64,000 nt of DNA from an uncultured Eubacteriales bacterium (GCA_902491535.1 CABUHS010000009.1:1-64000); one strand, 5' to 3'; shown: positions 44,415 to 53,687, counted from the stretch's first letter. Translations and numbers: made by a program. Notes: generated from the letters alone by a model not told the origin.

Positions 44415-45029
44415 ATGGTAAACGATCCGTATAAGATACTCGGTGTTTCGCGAAATGCTACTGATGATGAGATAAAAAAAGCATATCGTGAGCTTGCCCG
44501 AAAATATCATCCCGATAACTATGCGGGAAATCCTCTTTCAGACCTTGTAGAAGAAAAGATGAAAGAGATCAACGAGGCATACGAGGCAATACAGAAGGAG
44601 CGTTCTTCAGGTAGCGGAACTTCGGGCGGAAGCTATTCGGGCGGAAGTTACAGCAACGGAAACGCTGATTTTACCCGTATACGGGATCTTATTTCAGCCG
44701 GCAGATATTCGGAGGCAGAGCTTATACTTGATTCTGTTTCATCTTCAGACAGAGGTGCCGAATGGAACTTTCTTAAAGGCCAGGTGCTTATGCAGCGCGG
44801 ATGGTATTTCGAGGCGCAGAGATTTTTTGAGACTGCGTGCTACCTTGCACCTTCCAATTCGGAGTACCGCTCAGCGCTTGATAGTATACGCAATACATCG
44901 ACTTCGTACAGCCGCGGGTACCGTAATTCACGCGGAGGCGGAGGCGACGGATGTGATATGTGTACATCGCTTTTATGTGCTGACTGCTGCTGTGAAATGA
45001 TGGGCGGAGATCTGATACGCTGTTGCTGA
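44415..45029 (+). CDS. J-domain protein with TPR-like middle and Cys-rich tail
   Basis: 204 residues from ATG 44415 (AAGGA upstream). An N-terminal J domain (about 4-62) has the HPD motif in KYHPDNY, needed to stimulate DnaK. A Ser/Gly linker follows, then a helical TPR-like region (IRDLISAGRYSEAELIL, then RGWYFEAQRFFETACYLAP). The C-terminal 25 residues are rich in Cys (CDMCTSLLCADCCC, IRCC). It lacks the DnaJ zinc domain. It sits 88 nt after the DUF5685 gene and 62 nt before a membrane protein gene, so the three probably work together. Confidence 0.85.
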   Translation: MVNDPYKILGVSRNATDDEIKKAYRELARKYHPDNYAGNPLSDLVEEKMKEINEAYEAIQKERSSGSGTSGGSYSGGSYSNGNADFTRIRDLISAGRYSEAELILDSVSSSDRGAEWNFLKGQVLMQRGWYFEAQRFFETACYLAPSNSEYRSALDSIRNTSTSYSRGYRNSRGGGGDGCDMCTSLLCADCCCEMMGGDLIRCC

Positions 45030-45090
45030 AAATAGTATTTTAGTGTTCGGCGACATAAATGCCGCCGAATGATGTATATAGGGCATTGTT

Positions 45091-45639
45091 ATGAATGAAA
45101 AGAATAAAAACAGAAAAAAAAGTACAAAGACGGTCACTACTGCAGCAATATTCAGCGCGCTCGGTGTCGTCTTTCTGTATATAGGATCGCTTGTCGATAT
45201 CCTTGATCTTACGCTTGCTGCCGCGGCATCGCTCATACTGGTACTCTCGGTAATAGAGGGCGGCGGAGCAGTTGCATGGATGATATATGCATCGACATCG
45301 GTTATATCGTTGCTTATATTGCCGAATAAGTATCCTGCAGTACTGTATATTTTTTTTGCAGGAATCTATCCGATGGTGAAATCTTTTGCGGAACGGTTTC
45401 CCCGCGCTGTTTCGGCTGTGATAAAGTTTGTTTTTTTCAATGCTGTGCTTACTGCGATAATATATATATCGAAAAATATACTTCATGTTCCGGATGATGC
45501 ATTTGGATTCGGTAAGTGGATATTGTATCCCCTGTGTAATGTCATGCTTGTTATATTCGACTATATGCTTACACAGCTTATAACGTTGTATAATATGAAG
45601 CTCAGGAGAAGATTCAGGATAGACAGACTCTTTTTTTGA
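45091..45639 (+). CDS. Uncharacterised integral membrane protein
   Basis: 182 residues with a basic N terminus (KNKNRKKSTK) and about five hydrophobic helices, with TTAAIFSALGVVFLYIGSL first and YPMVKSFAERFPRAVSAVIKF as a charged loop. The start TTAAIFSALGVV resembles the first helix of ECF S components, but the rest does not allow a firm family call. Its position directly after the J-domain gene is the main clue. No strong ribosome site except a weak GGGC before ATG. Confidence 0.7.
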   Translation: MNEKNKNRKKSTKTVTTAAIFSALGVVFLYIGSLVDILDLTLAAAASLILVLSVIEGGGAVAWMIYASTSVISLLILPNKYPAVLYIFFAGIYPMVKSFAERFPRAVSAVIKFVFFNAVLTAIIYISKNILHVPDDAFGFGKWILYPLCNVMLVIFDYMLTQLITLYNMKLRRRFRIDRLFF

Positions 45640-45656
45640 AAAGTACGGAAAAAAAT

Positions 45657-45717
45657 AACCCGCCCCGCCTGGCACAGTCAAAGATTTCGGGCGGATACTC
45701 CGGGACTTTGTTGTTTT
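45657..45717 (-). repeat. Dispersed palindromic repeat, copy D (inverted, diverged)
   Basis: Minus-strand reading: AAAACAACAAAGTCCCGGAG, then TATCCGCCCG and AGGCGGGGCGGG. The inner stem has decayed but the outer CCGCC/GGCGG remains. It sits between convergent genes, immediately before a strong terminator. Confidence 0.68.
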
Positions 45718-45724
45718 AAAATAG

Positions 45725-45760
45725 AAAAGCCTTTGCAGGCATCGCCTGCAAAGGCTTTTT
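45725..45760. terminator. Bidirectional terminator between convergent genes
   Basis: Perfect 16-bp arms AAAAGCCTTTGCAGGC and GCCTGCAAAGGCTTTT with a 3-nt loop; A run on the left and T run on the right let it work on both strands. Confidence 0.93.
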
Positions 45761-45771
45761 GCTGTATACGG

Positions 45772-46893
45772 TCAGCAATAATATTTATTTACGATGTTGC
45801 ACATCGTATCATATTTCTTCATCATATCCTGACAAAGCTTTATCTGACAGCGTGCGCGCTCAAGATTGTGACCGGGATGGCTTATTTTGAAATATTTGTC
45901 TCCGTCGATGTAATCCTTGAGGAACCTTGAGGCAAGCTCGAACGCGAGAGTCGATGCGCCGAGTGCAAGATATTTGATCTCATCCGGTGTGAGAATACTC
46001 TTGGCTGCGGTTACAAATCCGTCTGTAAAAGCTTCAAAGTAGCGCATGTTAAGACCGACTTTTTTCAGATCGGTCTCATCCTCATCGGTATAGTTTGCCG
46101 AGCAGCGGATCGCATCTCCGTAATCGTATGCGGCAAGACCCGGCATTATAGTATCGAGGTCGATGATCATTATGGGATCATGTGTGTCCTTGTCGAACAG
46201 GATGTTGTTGCACTTTGTATCATTGTGGGTTATGCGTTCCGGAATTATTTTTTCAGCGCGAAGTCTTTCGAGCATTCCGAAATGGTCACGGTTGTTTTCG
46301 AAGAATCTGATTTCATTTGTACATTCCTCTGCGCGGGCAACCGGATCTTTTTTTACGGTTGTAAAGAAGTCTTTCAAGCGCTTAGGTGTATTGTGAAAAT
46401 CCGGTATCGTTTCTTCAATGTTATCAAGCGGAATTCCGGAGAGCTGGAGCTGAAATTCTCCGAACGCACGTCCCGTGCTTTTCATAATTTTTATGTCGGT
46501 TATCTGATCGAATACTACGGAGTTTTCGACAAACTGGCTTACGCGCCAGAAACCTCCGCTCGGCTGTGTTATATAATTGGTGCCGAGTGATGTTTTGAGA
46601 AAGGTCAGTATCTGACATGAGCTTCTGAAGCTGCGTCCGCTGAGCCAGTCTCCGATCACCCTCAGATTGTCCATTATTTTAGACGGATCGGAAAAAACAG
46701 AATCGTTTACGCGCTGGAATATGTACGAATGCGGTTTTCCGTCATTTCCTTCGACACGTACGCCGTAGGTGTCATTTATGTGACCGTTTATTATCTTATT
46801 ACACGATATTACTCGCGGACCGAGTCCGTAAAGCTTGTTAAGACGCTCTATAGTACGCTTTTCGTCAAAAGTTCTTGAGAAATTGCTTGCCAT
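45772..46893 (-). CDS. nahK: NahK-like N-acetylhexosamine 1-kinase (APH-fold kinase)
   Basis: 373 residues. The kinase fold is that of aminoglycoside phosphotransferases, with the catalytic HNDTKCNNILFD near 225 and the metal motif IDLDTIMPG near 245. Segments GHINDTYGVRV, SYIFQRVN, FHNTPKRLKDF, YDYGDAIRCSA and SHPGHNLERARCQIKLCQDM closely follow Bifidobacterium NahK, which phosphorylates GlcNAc/GalNAc at C1 in the lacto-N-biose pathway. The start overlaps the aspS stop by one base (TAATG), so translation is coupled to aspS. A broader APH-family sugar kinase role remains possible. Confidence 0.75.
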   Translation of the reverse strand: MASNFSRTFDEKRTIERLNKLYGLGPRVISCNKIINGHINDTYGVRVEGNDGKPHSYIFQRVNDSVFSDPSKIMDNLRVIGDWLSGRSFRSSCQILTFLKTSLGTNYITQPSGGFWRVSQFVENSVVFDQITDIKIMKSTGRAFGEFQLQLSGIPLDNIEETIPDFHNTPKRLKDFFTTVKKDPVARAEECTNEIRFFENNRDHFGMLERLRAEKIIPERITHNDTKCNNILFDKDTHDPIMIIDLDTIMPGLAAYDYGDAIRCSANYTDEDETDLKKVGLNMRYFEAFTDGFVTAAKSILTPDEIKYLALGASTLAFELASRFLKDYIDGDKYFKISHPGHNLERARCQIKLCQDMMKKYDTMCNIVNKYYC

Positions 46894-48725
46894 TACAGAG
46901 TCTCCTTTGCTTCTTCTGATGTTGAATTTTCATTATCTGAAACTATGGCTATACCGAGTTCTTTGAGTGCTTTGGGATCTCCGGGAGTAGGACATTTTGT
47001 CATAAGCTCTGATGCGTTTTGAACTTTCGGGAAGGCTATAACGTCGCGGATATCGTCAACGCCGAGCATGAGTGCAACAAGACGGTCGAGACCGAATGCC
47101 ATACCCGCGTGCGGAGGCGCGCCGTATTTATAAGCTTCAAGCAAAAATCCGAATTTTTCCTGAGACTCCTGTTCGCTCATGCCGAGTGTTTCGAAGATCT
47201 TCTTCTGTACATCCGGACGGTGGATACGGACAGAACCTCCGCCTGCCTCCATGCCGTTGATTACGATATCATAAGCGATTGAACGTACTTTTCCGAGGTC
47301 CTTGCCCTCTTCAAGCAGAGGAAGATCTTCTTCCATCGGCATGGTAAAGGGATGATGCTTTGCATAGTAGCGTCCGTCCTCCTCACTGTACTCAAGAAGC
47401 GGGAATTCGGTTACCCACAGAAGCTTGTAATCGCCTTTGTTTATAAGTCCCATGCGTTTTGCAGCCTCACAGCGAAGCGCTCCGAGAGAGTCAAATACGA
47501 CGCTGTTTTTATCTGCGACAATAAGAAGAAGGTCCCCGTCGCAAAGCTCCATAGCTGATGCGATCGCTGCGTTTTCTTCATCGGTGAGGAATTTTGCATA
47601 AGATGACGATATTTCATCTCCGGATTTTTTCAGCCATGCAACGCCCTTAGCGCGGTATGTTTTTGCAAGTTCGGTCAGAGAGTCGATTTCTTTGCGTGAG
47701 AATTTTGCTCCGCCCTTGACGTTTATTCCGCGGACGCTTCCTCCTGCTGCAACAGCACCTGCAAATACCTTGAAGGAACAATTTTTTACTGTTTGTGTAA
47801 GATCGACAAGCTCAAGCCCGAAACGCAAATCAGGTTTATCGGAACCGAAGCGGTTCATTGCTTCTTCGTATGTCAGACGGGGAAGAGGCAGCTTGAGATC
47901 CATTCCTTTGAATTCTTTGAAAAGGTATTTGAGGAAGCCCTCTGTAATTTCAATTACATCATCCTGACGGACGAATGACATCTCCATATCGATCTGTGTA
48001 AACTCAGGCTGACGGTCGGCACGCAGGTCCTCGTCGCGGAAGCAGCGTGCGATCTGAATGTAACGGTCAAAGCCGGAGAGCATAAGAAGCTGCTTATAAA
48101 GCTGAGGTGACTGAGGAAGCGCGTAGAAGCAGCCGTTATGTACGCGGCTGGGAACAAGATAGTCGCGCGCTCCTTCGGGAGTGGGTGCTATAAGATTCGG
48201 AGTTTCGATCTCGATAAATCCGTTGTCATAGTAATAGTCGCGTACGAGTTTTGCGATCTTTCCGCGCGCTATAAGACGGCTTTGAAGGTCGGGACGGCGC
48301 ATATCGAGATAGCGGTGGCGCAAACGGAGTTCGGGACGGACGTCGCTGTTTTCAACGATCTCGAAAGGAGGAGTCGCTGCATCGGAAAGCAGCTTAAGTT
48401 CTGTAACCGCGATTTCGATATCACCGGTGGGGATATTTTTGTTTACAGCACCTTCGCCTCTGGGACGTACAGTACCTTTTGCTACGATGACATATTCTGA
48501 CCGGAGTGCGAAAGCAGTGTCGAACACTTCCCGGTTTGTGTTTTCATCAAATGCAAGCTGAACAATTCCGCTGCGGTCGCGCAGGTCGATGAATATAAGG
48601 CTTCCAAGGTCTCGCTGACGCTGAACCCAACCCATTGCGCAAACATTTTGTCCGACATCTGAGGAGGTGAATTCTCCGCAGTATTTTGTGCGTTTGTCAG
48701 ACGCAGATAAAAATTCTTTTTTCAT
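46893..48725 (-). CDS. aspS: Aspartyl-tRNA synthetase
   Basis: 610 residues, bacterial-type. The N-terminal OB-fold anticodon-binding domain covers about 1-105, motif 1 and the QSPQLYKQLLMLSGFDRYIQIARCFRDEDLRADRQPEFTQID segment are at about 190-232 (motif 2 FRDEDLRADRQPEFTQ), a GAD-type insertion lies at about 310-410, and motif 3 GMAFGLDRLVALM is near 540. It charges tRNA-Asp. It follows hisS with a 44-nt gap, the usual hisS-aspS order, and is coupled to the kinase gene downstream. AAAGGACAG upstream of ATG. Confidence 0.96.
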   Translation of the reverse strand: MKKEFLSASDKRTKYCGEFTSSDVGQNVCAMGWVQRQRDLGSLIFIDLRDRSGIVQLAFDENTNREVFDTAFALRSEYVIVAKGTVRPRGEGAVNKNIPTGDIEIAVTELKLLSDAATPPFEIVENSDVRPELRLRHRYLDMRRPDLQSRLIARGKIAKLVRDYYYDNGFIEIETPNLIAPTPEGARDYLVPSRVHNGCFYALPQSPQLYKQLLMLSGFDRYIQIARCFRDEDLRADRQPEFTQIDMEMSFVRQDDVIEITEGFLKYLFKEFKGMDLKLPLPRLTYEEAMNRFGSDKPDLRFGLELVDLTQTVKNCSFKVFAGAVAAGGSVRGINVKGGAKFSRKEIDSLTELAKTYRAKGVAWLKKSGDEISSSYAKFLTDEENAAIASAMELCDGDLLLIVADKNSVVFDSLGALRCEAAKRMGLINKGDYKLLWVTEFPLLEYSEEDGRYYAKHHPFTMPMEEDLPLLEEGKDLGKVRSIAYDIVINGMEAGGGSVRIHRPDVQKKIFETLGMSEQESQEKFGFLLEAYKYGAPPHAGMAFGLDRLVALMLGVDDIRDVIAFPKVQNASELMTKCPTPGDPKALKELGIAIVSDNENSTSEEAKETL

Positions 48726-48769
48726 AATTTATACTGTCCTTTCGGAATGAATAGTGTAGTTCGCCAGGA

Positions 48770-50017
48770 TTAAAGCAGGTATTCTGCGAGTTTTTCAAGC
48801 TCAATTTCTGTTTGTGTACTCTGTGTCATGTCACGCAGATTTGCATGTCCGGAGGCAAGCTCATTGTCTCCGAGCATAAGTGTGTAGTGAGCGCCGGTTT
48901 TGTTGGCATATTTCATCTGTGCTTTCAGAGAGCGTCCGACGGTGTCCGATTCGGCGCGTATACCCTTTCGTCTGAGGTCTTCTGCGATTGCACCTGCTTT
49001 CACGGTTGCTTCATCACCGAGGGCCGCTATATAGAGCGTCGGTTTTCCTTCTTCGGGATATTCGGCTCCTGTTTCCTCCATTGCGAGTATAAGGCGGTTT
49101 ATACCCATTGCAAAGCCTATACCGGAAAGAGCGGGACCGCCTACAGATTCGATAAGACCGTCGTATCTTCCGCCGCCGCCGAGAGCGTTCTGCGCGCCGA
49201 TTCCGGAGAATTGGTACTCAAATACTGTTTTTGAATAATAATCAAGACCGCGGACGATCTTAGGGTCATTTATATATTCAATTCCCATCATATCAAGAGT
49301 GCGGAGCAGGGTATTGTAGTGCGATGAACAGTCATCGCAGAGATAATCTGTTGTTTTGGGAGCGTTTTCCGCGAGCTTTTTGCATATTTCGCATTTACAG
49401 TCAAGTATACGGAGGGGATTGGTGTGCAATCTGCTTTTGCAGGTGTCGCACATTTCATCAATATGCGCCGAGAAATATTCAACAAGTGCCTTGTGATAAT
49501 CTGTGCGGCAGGTCTTGCAGCCGATGCTGTTTATTCTCAGAACGTTCGGGATTCCGAGCCGGCGGAGAAAAGCAGCTCCGAGTGCGATTATCTGTGCGTC
49601 GGCGGCTGCATTCGGTGCGCCAAACATTTCGACTCCGAACTGGTAAAATTCACGGTACCGTCCCGCCTGCGGCTTTTCGTGACGGAAGCAGTTTATTATG
49701 TAATAAAGTCGGAGAGGCATGGTGTCGCCGTAGAGTCCGTTCTCTATGACCGACCGCGCTACGGATGCAGTGCCCTCCGGACGGAGAGAAAGTGTTTTTC
49801 CGTCGTCTCCGTCCTCAAATGTATACATTTCTTTCTGTACTACGTCGGTCGTGTCTCCGACGCCGCGCTGAAACAGCTCGGTAGATTCAAATGTAGGAAA
49901 GCGTATTTCTGAAAAGCCGTACATTGCAGCGGTCTCTCTTGCTACAGCTTCAATATACTGCCATTTTGCGGTCTGTCCCGGAAGAATATCGTTTGTTCCG
50001 TATGGCTTTTGTATCAT
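48770..50017 (-). CDS. hisS: Histidyl-tRNA synthetase
   Basis: 415 residues. Class II motifs are visible: motif 2 CFRHEKPQAGRYREFYQ near 115, the histidine-binding LDYYSKTVFEY near 262 and GGGGRYDGL near 285, and motif 3 GFAMGINRLIL near 310, then the C-terminal anticodon domain. A cysteine-rich stretch of about 70 residues (CKTC, CDTC, CKCEIC, CDDC between about 165 and 235) suggests a metal site, seen in many clostridial HisRS. A leader of about 110 nt has no T-box. AAAGGAA precedes the ATG. Confidence 0.95.
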   Translation of the reverse strand: MIQKPYGTNDILPGQTAKWQYIEAVARETAAMYGFSEIRFPTFESTELFQRGVGDTTDVVQKEMYTFEDGDDGKTLSLRPEGTASVARSVIENGLYGDTMPLRLYYIINCFRHEKPQAGRYREFYQFGVEMFGAPNAAADAQIIALGAAFLRRLGIPNVLRINSIGCKTCRTDYHKALVEYFSAHIDEMCDTCKSRLHTNPLRILDCKCEICKKLAENAPKTTDYLCDDCSSHYNTLLRTLDMMGIEYINDPKIVRGLDYYSKTVFEYQFSGIGAQNALGGGGRYDGLIESVGGPALSGIGFAMGINRLILAMEETGAEYPEEGKPTLYIAALGDEATVKAGAIAEDLRRKGIRAESDTVGRSLKAQMKYANKTGAHYTLMLGDNELASGHANLRDMTQSTQTEIELEKLAEYLL

Positions 50018-50135
50018 GTGAGTGTCAATTCCTTTCGTTTATCCGGAAGCTTTTGCCTGCGCCGTTTTCAAAGACACAGTATGAACTGACCGGAATACCG
50101 TACAGGCATATGTCATATGTACGGAAATATAGTAT

Positions 50136-50164
50136 ATGATAGCATTTATCACATTGCTTGTCAA
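50136..50164 (-). promoter_or_regulatory. Promoter of the hisS-aspS-nahK operon
   Basis: On the minus strand TTGACA, 17 bp, TATCAT (plus-strand ATGATA 50136 and TGTCAA 50159). The leader contains a CCGTACA/TGTACGG hairpin (about 50098-50124). Confidence 0.8.
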
Positions 50165-50206
50165 GAAAAAGAATGTGAAATGCCGATTTTGCTGTGTACG
50201 GTATAA

Positions 50207-51487
50207 TTATTTTATAAAATCGAATTCAAAATCATACATCGATACGGTATCCCCGTCTGAACATCCTGCCTCTTCGAGTTTTTCGATAACTCCGCTGCTC
50301 TTGAGTATACGCTGAAAATATCGGAGCGATTCGCGGTCTTCAAAGTTGACCGAGCCGACAAGATTCCAAAGCCAGTCTCCCTCGACATAATATACTCCGT
50401 TTTCGCAGCGTATTTCAACATCATGGTTTCCGCGATCGATAACACTTTCATCGGGACGGTCCTCATATTCCGGTTCGTACACAATTACAGGAGGAAGTCC
50501 GCGCAGACGCTGTGACACGGTCAGGAGCATCTGATCGATATTCTGTCGTGTTGCGGCTGAAATAAAGATAAGCTCGGTATCCGATTCGTCCGCATATTTC
50601 TCCATGCGGTCGAGTACCTCTTCATCTTCCACCGAATCGAATTTGTTTGCAATGAGGAACTGAGGCAGCTCTGCGAGTGCCGGACTGAATTTTTTCAGCT
50701 CGGCATTTATCGTTTTAATGTCCTCGATCGGATCGCGTCCGGTCATTCCCGATATGTCTACAACATGTAAAAGCATACGGCAGCGCTCGATATGTCTCAG
50801 AAAGGAATGTCCGAGTCCTGCGCCGTCTGCCGCGCCTTCGATCAGACCGGGAATATCCGCCGCGACAAAGCTGTCTCCGCCGGGAACGCGTACGACTCCG
50901 AGATTCGGTGAGAGCGTTGTAAAAGGATAATCCGCTATTTTAGGTTTTGCTGCTGAGATCACCGAAAGGATCGTAGATTTTCCGACGCTCGGAAATCCGA
51001 TAAGACCGACGTCGGCGATCATTTTGAGTTCAAATATGACGTCGCGTTCCTCGCCCTTGAGTCCGCTTTTAGCAAAGCGGGGTGTCCGTCTTGTCGGTGT
51101 AGCGAAATGACGGTTTCCCCAACCGCCTCTTCCTCCCCGGCAGAGGATGTACCGGTCGCAATCAGACATGTCTTTGATAACAAGACCGCTTTCCGCGTCT
51201 TTGATGACGGTTCCGGGAGGGACGGGAAGAACAGTGTCCGATCCGTTTGCACCGTGGAATTTGGCTCCTCCGCCTGCTCCTCCGTTTTGCGCCGCGAACT
51301 TACGGCGGCTCTTGTAGTCGAGCAGAGTGTTTGTACCTTCATCTATAGTAATGACTATATTTCCTCCGGTTCCGCCGTCTCCGCCGTCAGGTCCGCCGTG
51401 AGAAACATATTTTTCGCGTCTGAAAGAGACGGCTCCGTTGCCGCCGTCCCCTGCTTTGACGTGTACCTTTACTTTATCTATCAGCAT
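50207..51487 (-). CDS. obgE: GTPase Obg
   Basis: 426 residues from ATG at 51487 (AAAGGAAG upstream; an in-frame start at 51508 has no ribosome site). The Obg fold with glycine-rich loops (GGPDGGDGGTGG near 35) covers about 1-158, then the G domain with P-loop GFPSVGKST (G1), DIPGLIEGA (G3) and NKFDS (G4), and the C-terminal OCT domain of Gram-positive Obg. It is a ribosome-associated GTPase of 50S assembly and stress control. In many Clostridia obg follows rpmA; here it is 26 kb away and reversed. Confidence 0.95.
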   Translation of the reverse strand: MLIDKVKVHVKAGDGGNGAVSFRREKYVSHGGPDGGDGGTGGNIVITIDEGTNTLLDYKSRRKFAAQNGGAGGGAKFHGANGSDTVLPVPPGTVIKDAESGLVIKDMSDCDRYILCRGGRGGWGNRHFATPTRRTPRFAKSGLKGEERDVIFELKMIADVGLIGFPSVGKSTILSVISAAKPKIADYPFTTLSPNLGVVRVPGGDSFVAADIPGLIEGAADGAGLGHSFLRHIERCRMLLHVVDISGMTGRDPIEDIKTINAELKKFSPALAELPQFLIANKFDSVEDEEVLDRMEKYADESDTELIFISAATRQNIDQMLLTVSQRLRGLPPVIVYEPEYEDRPDESVIDRGNHDVEIRCENGVYYVEGDWLWNLVGSVNFEDRESLRYFQRILKSSGVIEKLEEAGCSDGDTVSMYDFEFDFIK

Positions 51488-51536
51488 TATGCTTCCTTTC
51501 TTTTTCACTATTTATATGTATATATTGTAATGATTT

Positions 51537-51565
51537 GCATGCACCGTCTGTACGGCGGTGCATGC
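51537..51565. terminator. Strong hairpin between ligA and obgE
   Basis: Perfect 10-bp arms GCATGCACCG and CGGTGCATGC with a 9-nt loop. No T run on either strand, so it may attenuate rather than end transcription between ligA and obgE, which read the same way. Confidence 0.55.
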
Positions 51566-51601
51566 ATAAGCTTCTATGGAAAGATTTACTGCTTAAGCGC
51601 T

Positions 51602-53596
51602 TTATGAGTGGTTATTTGCTAGCTCGATAAGTCCGCTTTCGGTTAGTATTTTTACACCGAGTTTTTCCGCTTTTGCAAGCTTGCTTCCTGCTTTTTCGCC
51701 TGCTACAAGGTAGTCGGTGCTTCCCGATACAGCCGATGATGTTTTTCCGCCGAAGCGCTCGATAAGCGCCGAAGCTTCGCTTCTCGTCATGGTCGGAAGT
51801 GTTCCTGTCAGTACGAATGTCAGCCCGTCGAGCGAACCGCCCTCTTTTTGAATCTTGTCGGCGTCGGTCCGGACTCCGGCAGCTTTAAGCTCTGCGATCA
51901 GTTCCTTTGATTTCTGGTGCGAGAAAAAGCAGGAGATATTCTGTGCGGTTATCTCTCCGATATCCTCTATTGTCACAAGCTCTTCGGTCGTTGCCTGTGC
52001 AAGCGCTTCGACGCTGCCGAAGTGAGCCGCGAGCGCGGACGCCGCGGAAGCTCCTACCTGACGTATTCCAAGCGCATAGATCAGCCTTGCGGCTCCCCGT
52101 CCCCGTGATATGTCGATAGCCGATATAAGCTTAGCGGCGGATGTCTCGCCCATGCGGTCAAGAGGAATTAGATCATCTGCTTTAAGAGAATAAAGATCCG
52201 CTATCCCGCTGACAAGACCGCTGTCTATCAGCAGTTTTACTACCTTAGGTCCCATTCCGTCTATGCTCATTGCATCACGCGATGCAAAATGTACAAGTGT
52301 ACGTTCGAGCTGAGCCGGACAGTCCGCATTCGTGCAGAGAACTGCCGCGGTTCCCGGTTCGCGGCTGACCGCTTCTCCGCATGAAGGACAGCGCTCGGGC
52401 ATACTGTACGGAACGGCTCCGTCAGGCCGCATTTCGCGGCAGACAGAAACGATCTCGGGGATAATGTCCCCTGCCTTTTGTACTGTAACGGTGTCTCCGA
52501 TGCGGATATCACGTTCGGTTATAAAGTCGATATTGTGCAGTGTGGCGCGGCTGACCGTCGTTCCTGCGAGACGCACAGGCTCGAGTTCTGCCGTCGGAGT
52601 GAGCGCTCCGGTGCGTCCTACCTGAATTGTGATATCTTTTAACAAAGTATTTTGCTGTTCGGGAGGAAATTTGTATGCGACCGCCCATTTAGGCCGTCCT
52701 GCAAGCTCCCCGATCTGTTTTCTCGCTTCGATATTGTCTGCTTTTATTACAACGCCGTCGATATCGCACGGAAGCGTGCGCCTTGCGCGTCCGATTTCTT
52801 CGATGCGCTCGCATATTCCGGAATATGTGTTTTCCCGGTTACGGTACGGTATTACATTGAATCCGAGCGTTGAAAGAAAGTCGAGTCCTTCGGAATGACT
52901 TTCGAACTGTCGGTCACAAGCCTGAATATTAAAAATATAGATATCAAGTCCGCGCTCCGCGGCAATTTTTGAATCGAGCTGTCTGAGACTTCCCGCTGCC
53001 GCGTTTCTCGGATTTGCAAAGGGCTGAAGTCCTGCTTCGTCGCGCTTTTCGTTCAGGCGGGCAAAGCTTTTCCTCGGCATATATATCTCTCCGCGGACTT
53101 CGAGCATTCCGTCATATGATATCTCAAGAGGTATGCTGCGAACGGTGCGGAGATTCTCGGTTACATTTTCTCCGACAAAGCCGTCGCCGCGCGTTGCCCC
53201 TCGCACGAATTTTCCGTGTTCGTAAAGAAGCGATACTGACAGACCGTCTATTTTACATTCTACCGAATAGTCTCCGTTATAATCTGTTTTTTTCAGAAAA
53301 TCGTTCAGCTCGCCGTAGTTGAATACATCCGAGAGACTTCCCATGGGCACGCTGTGAGTTACCTTTTCAAACTTATCGAGGACTGCGCCGCCGACACGTT
53401 TTGTCGGCGAATCGGACCGCGCAAGCTCGGGGTACTCCGATTCGAGCGATAGAAGCTCCGAAAAAAGACTGTCGTATTCCGCGTCGGTGACAACAGGAGC
53501 GTCTTCTGTATAATATTTTTTTGCATAGTAGTCGAGAAGCCCGCAAAGTTCGTCTATGCGCTTCTCCGCATTATCGTTTTTTTTGATAGCTTTCAT
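51602..53596 (-). CDS. ligA: NAD-dependent DNA ligase
   Basis: 664 residues. The Ia domain is followed by the adenylation domain with the catalytic lysine in ECKIDGLSVS near 113, an OB fold (IRIGDTVTVQKAGDIIPEI near 340), a four-cysteine zinc finger (CPSCGEAVSREPG, CTNADC near 403-428), helix-hairpin-helix repeats and a C-terminal BRCT domain (LTFVLTGTLPTMTR, then FGGKTSSAVS). It seals nicks in replication using NAD. It reads with obgE; its promoter is not clear. Confidence 0.96.
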   Translation of the reverse strand: MKAIKKNDNAEKRIDELCGLLDYYAKKYYTEDAPVVTDAEYDSLFSELLSLESEYPELARSDSPTKRVGGAVLDKFEKVTHSVPMGSLSDVFNYGELNDFLKKTDYNGDYSVECKIDGLSVSLLYEHGKFVRGATRGDGFVGENVTENLRTVRSIPLEISYDGMLEVRGEIYMPRKSFARLNEKRDEAGLQPFANPRNAAAGSLRQLDSKIAAERGLDIYIFNIQACDRQFESHSEGLDFLSTLGFNVIPYRNRENTYSGICERIEEIGRARRTLPCDIDGVVIKADNIEARKQIGELAGRPKWAVAYKFPPEQQNTLLKDITIQVGRTGALTPTAELEPVRLAGTTVSRATLHNIDFITERDIRIGDTVTVQKAGDIIPEIVSVCREMRPDGAVPYSMPERCPSCGEAVSREPGTAAVLCTNADCPAQLERTLVHFASRDAMSIDGMGPKVVKLLIDSGLVSGIADLYSLKADDLIPLDRMGETSAAKLISAIDISRGRGAARLIYALGIRQVGASAASALAAHFGSVEALAQATTEELVTIEDIGEITAQNISCFFSHQKSKELIAELKAAGVRTDADKIQKEGGSLDGLTFVLTGTLPTMTRSEASALIERFGGKTSSAVSGSTDYLVAGEKAGSKLAKAEKLGVKILTESGLIELANNHS

Positions 53597-53658
53597 AAAA
53601 GTTTTTCCTGACCTTTTTCAGCCTGTATATAAAAGGCATTATTGTGCTTCCGCGCCTA

Positions 53659-53687
53659 TTGACAAAAGAAAATAATGATGATATAAT
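53659..53687 (+). promoter_or_regulatory. Sigma-A promoter of the zinc dehydrogenase operon
   Basis: TTGACA, 17 bp, TATAAT. It lies about 140 nt before the first gene in the divergent gap with ligA. Confidence 0.82.

Noticed and set aside
50018..50206. T-box riboswitch before hisS (also considered before tyrS)
   Set aside because: No AGGGTGG-N-ACCGCG antiterminator sequence is seen in the leader; for tyrS the gap is only 55 nt.
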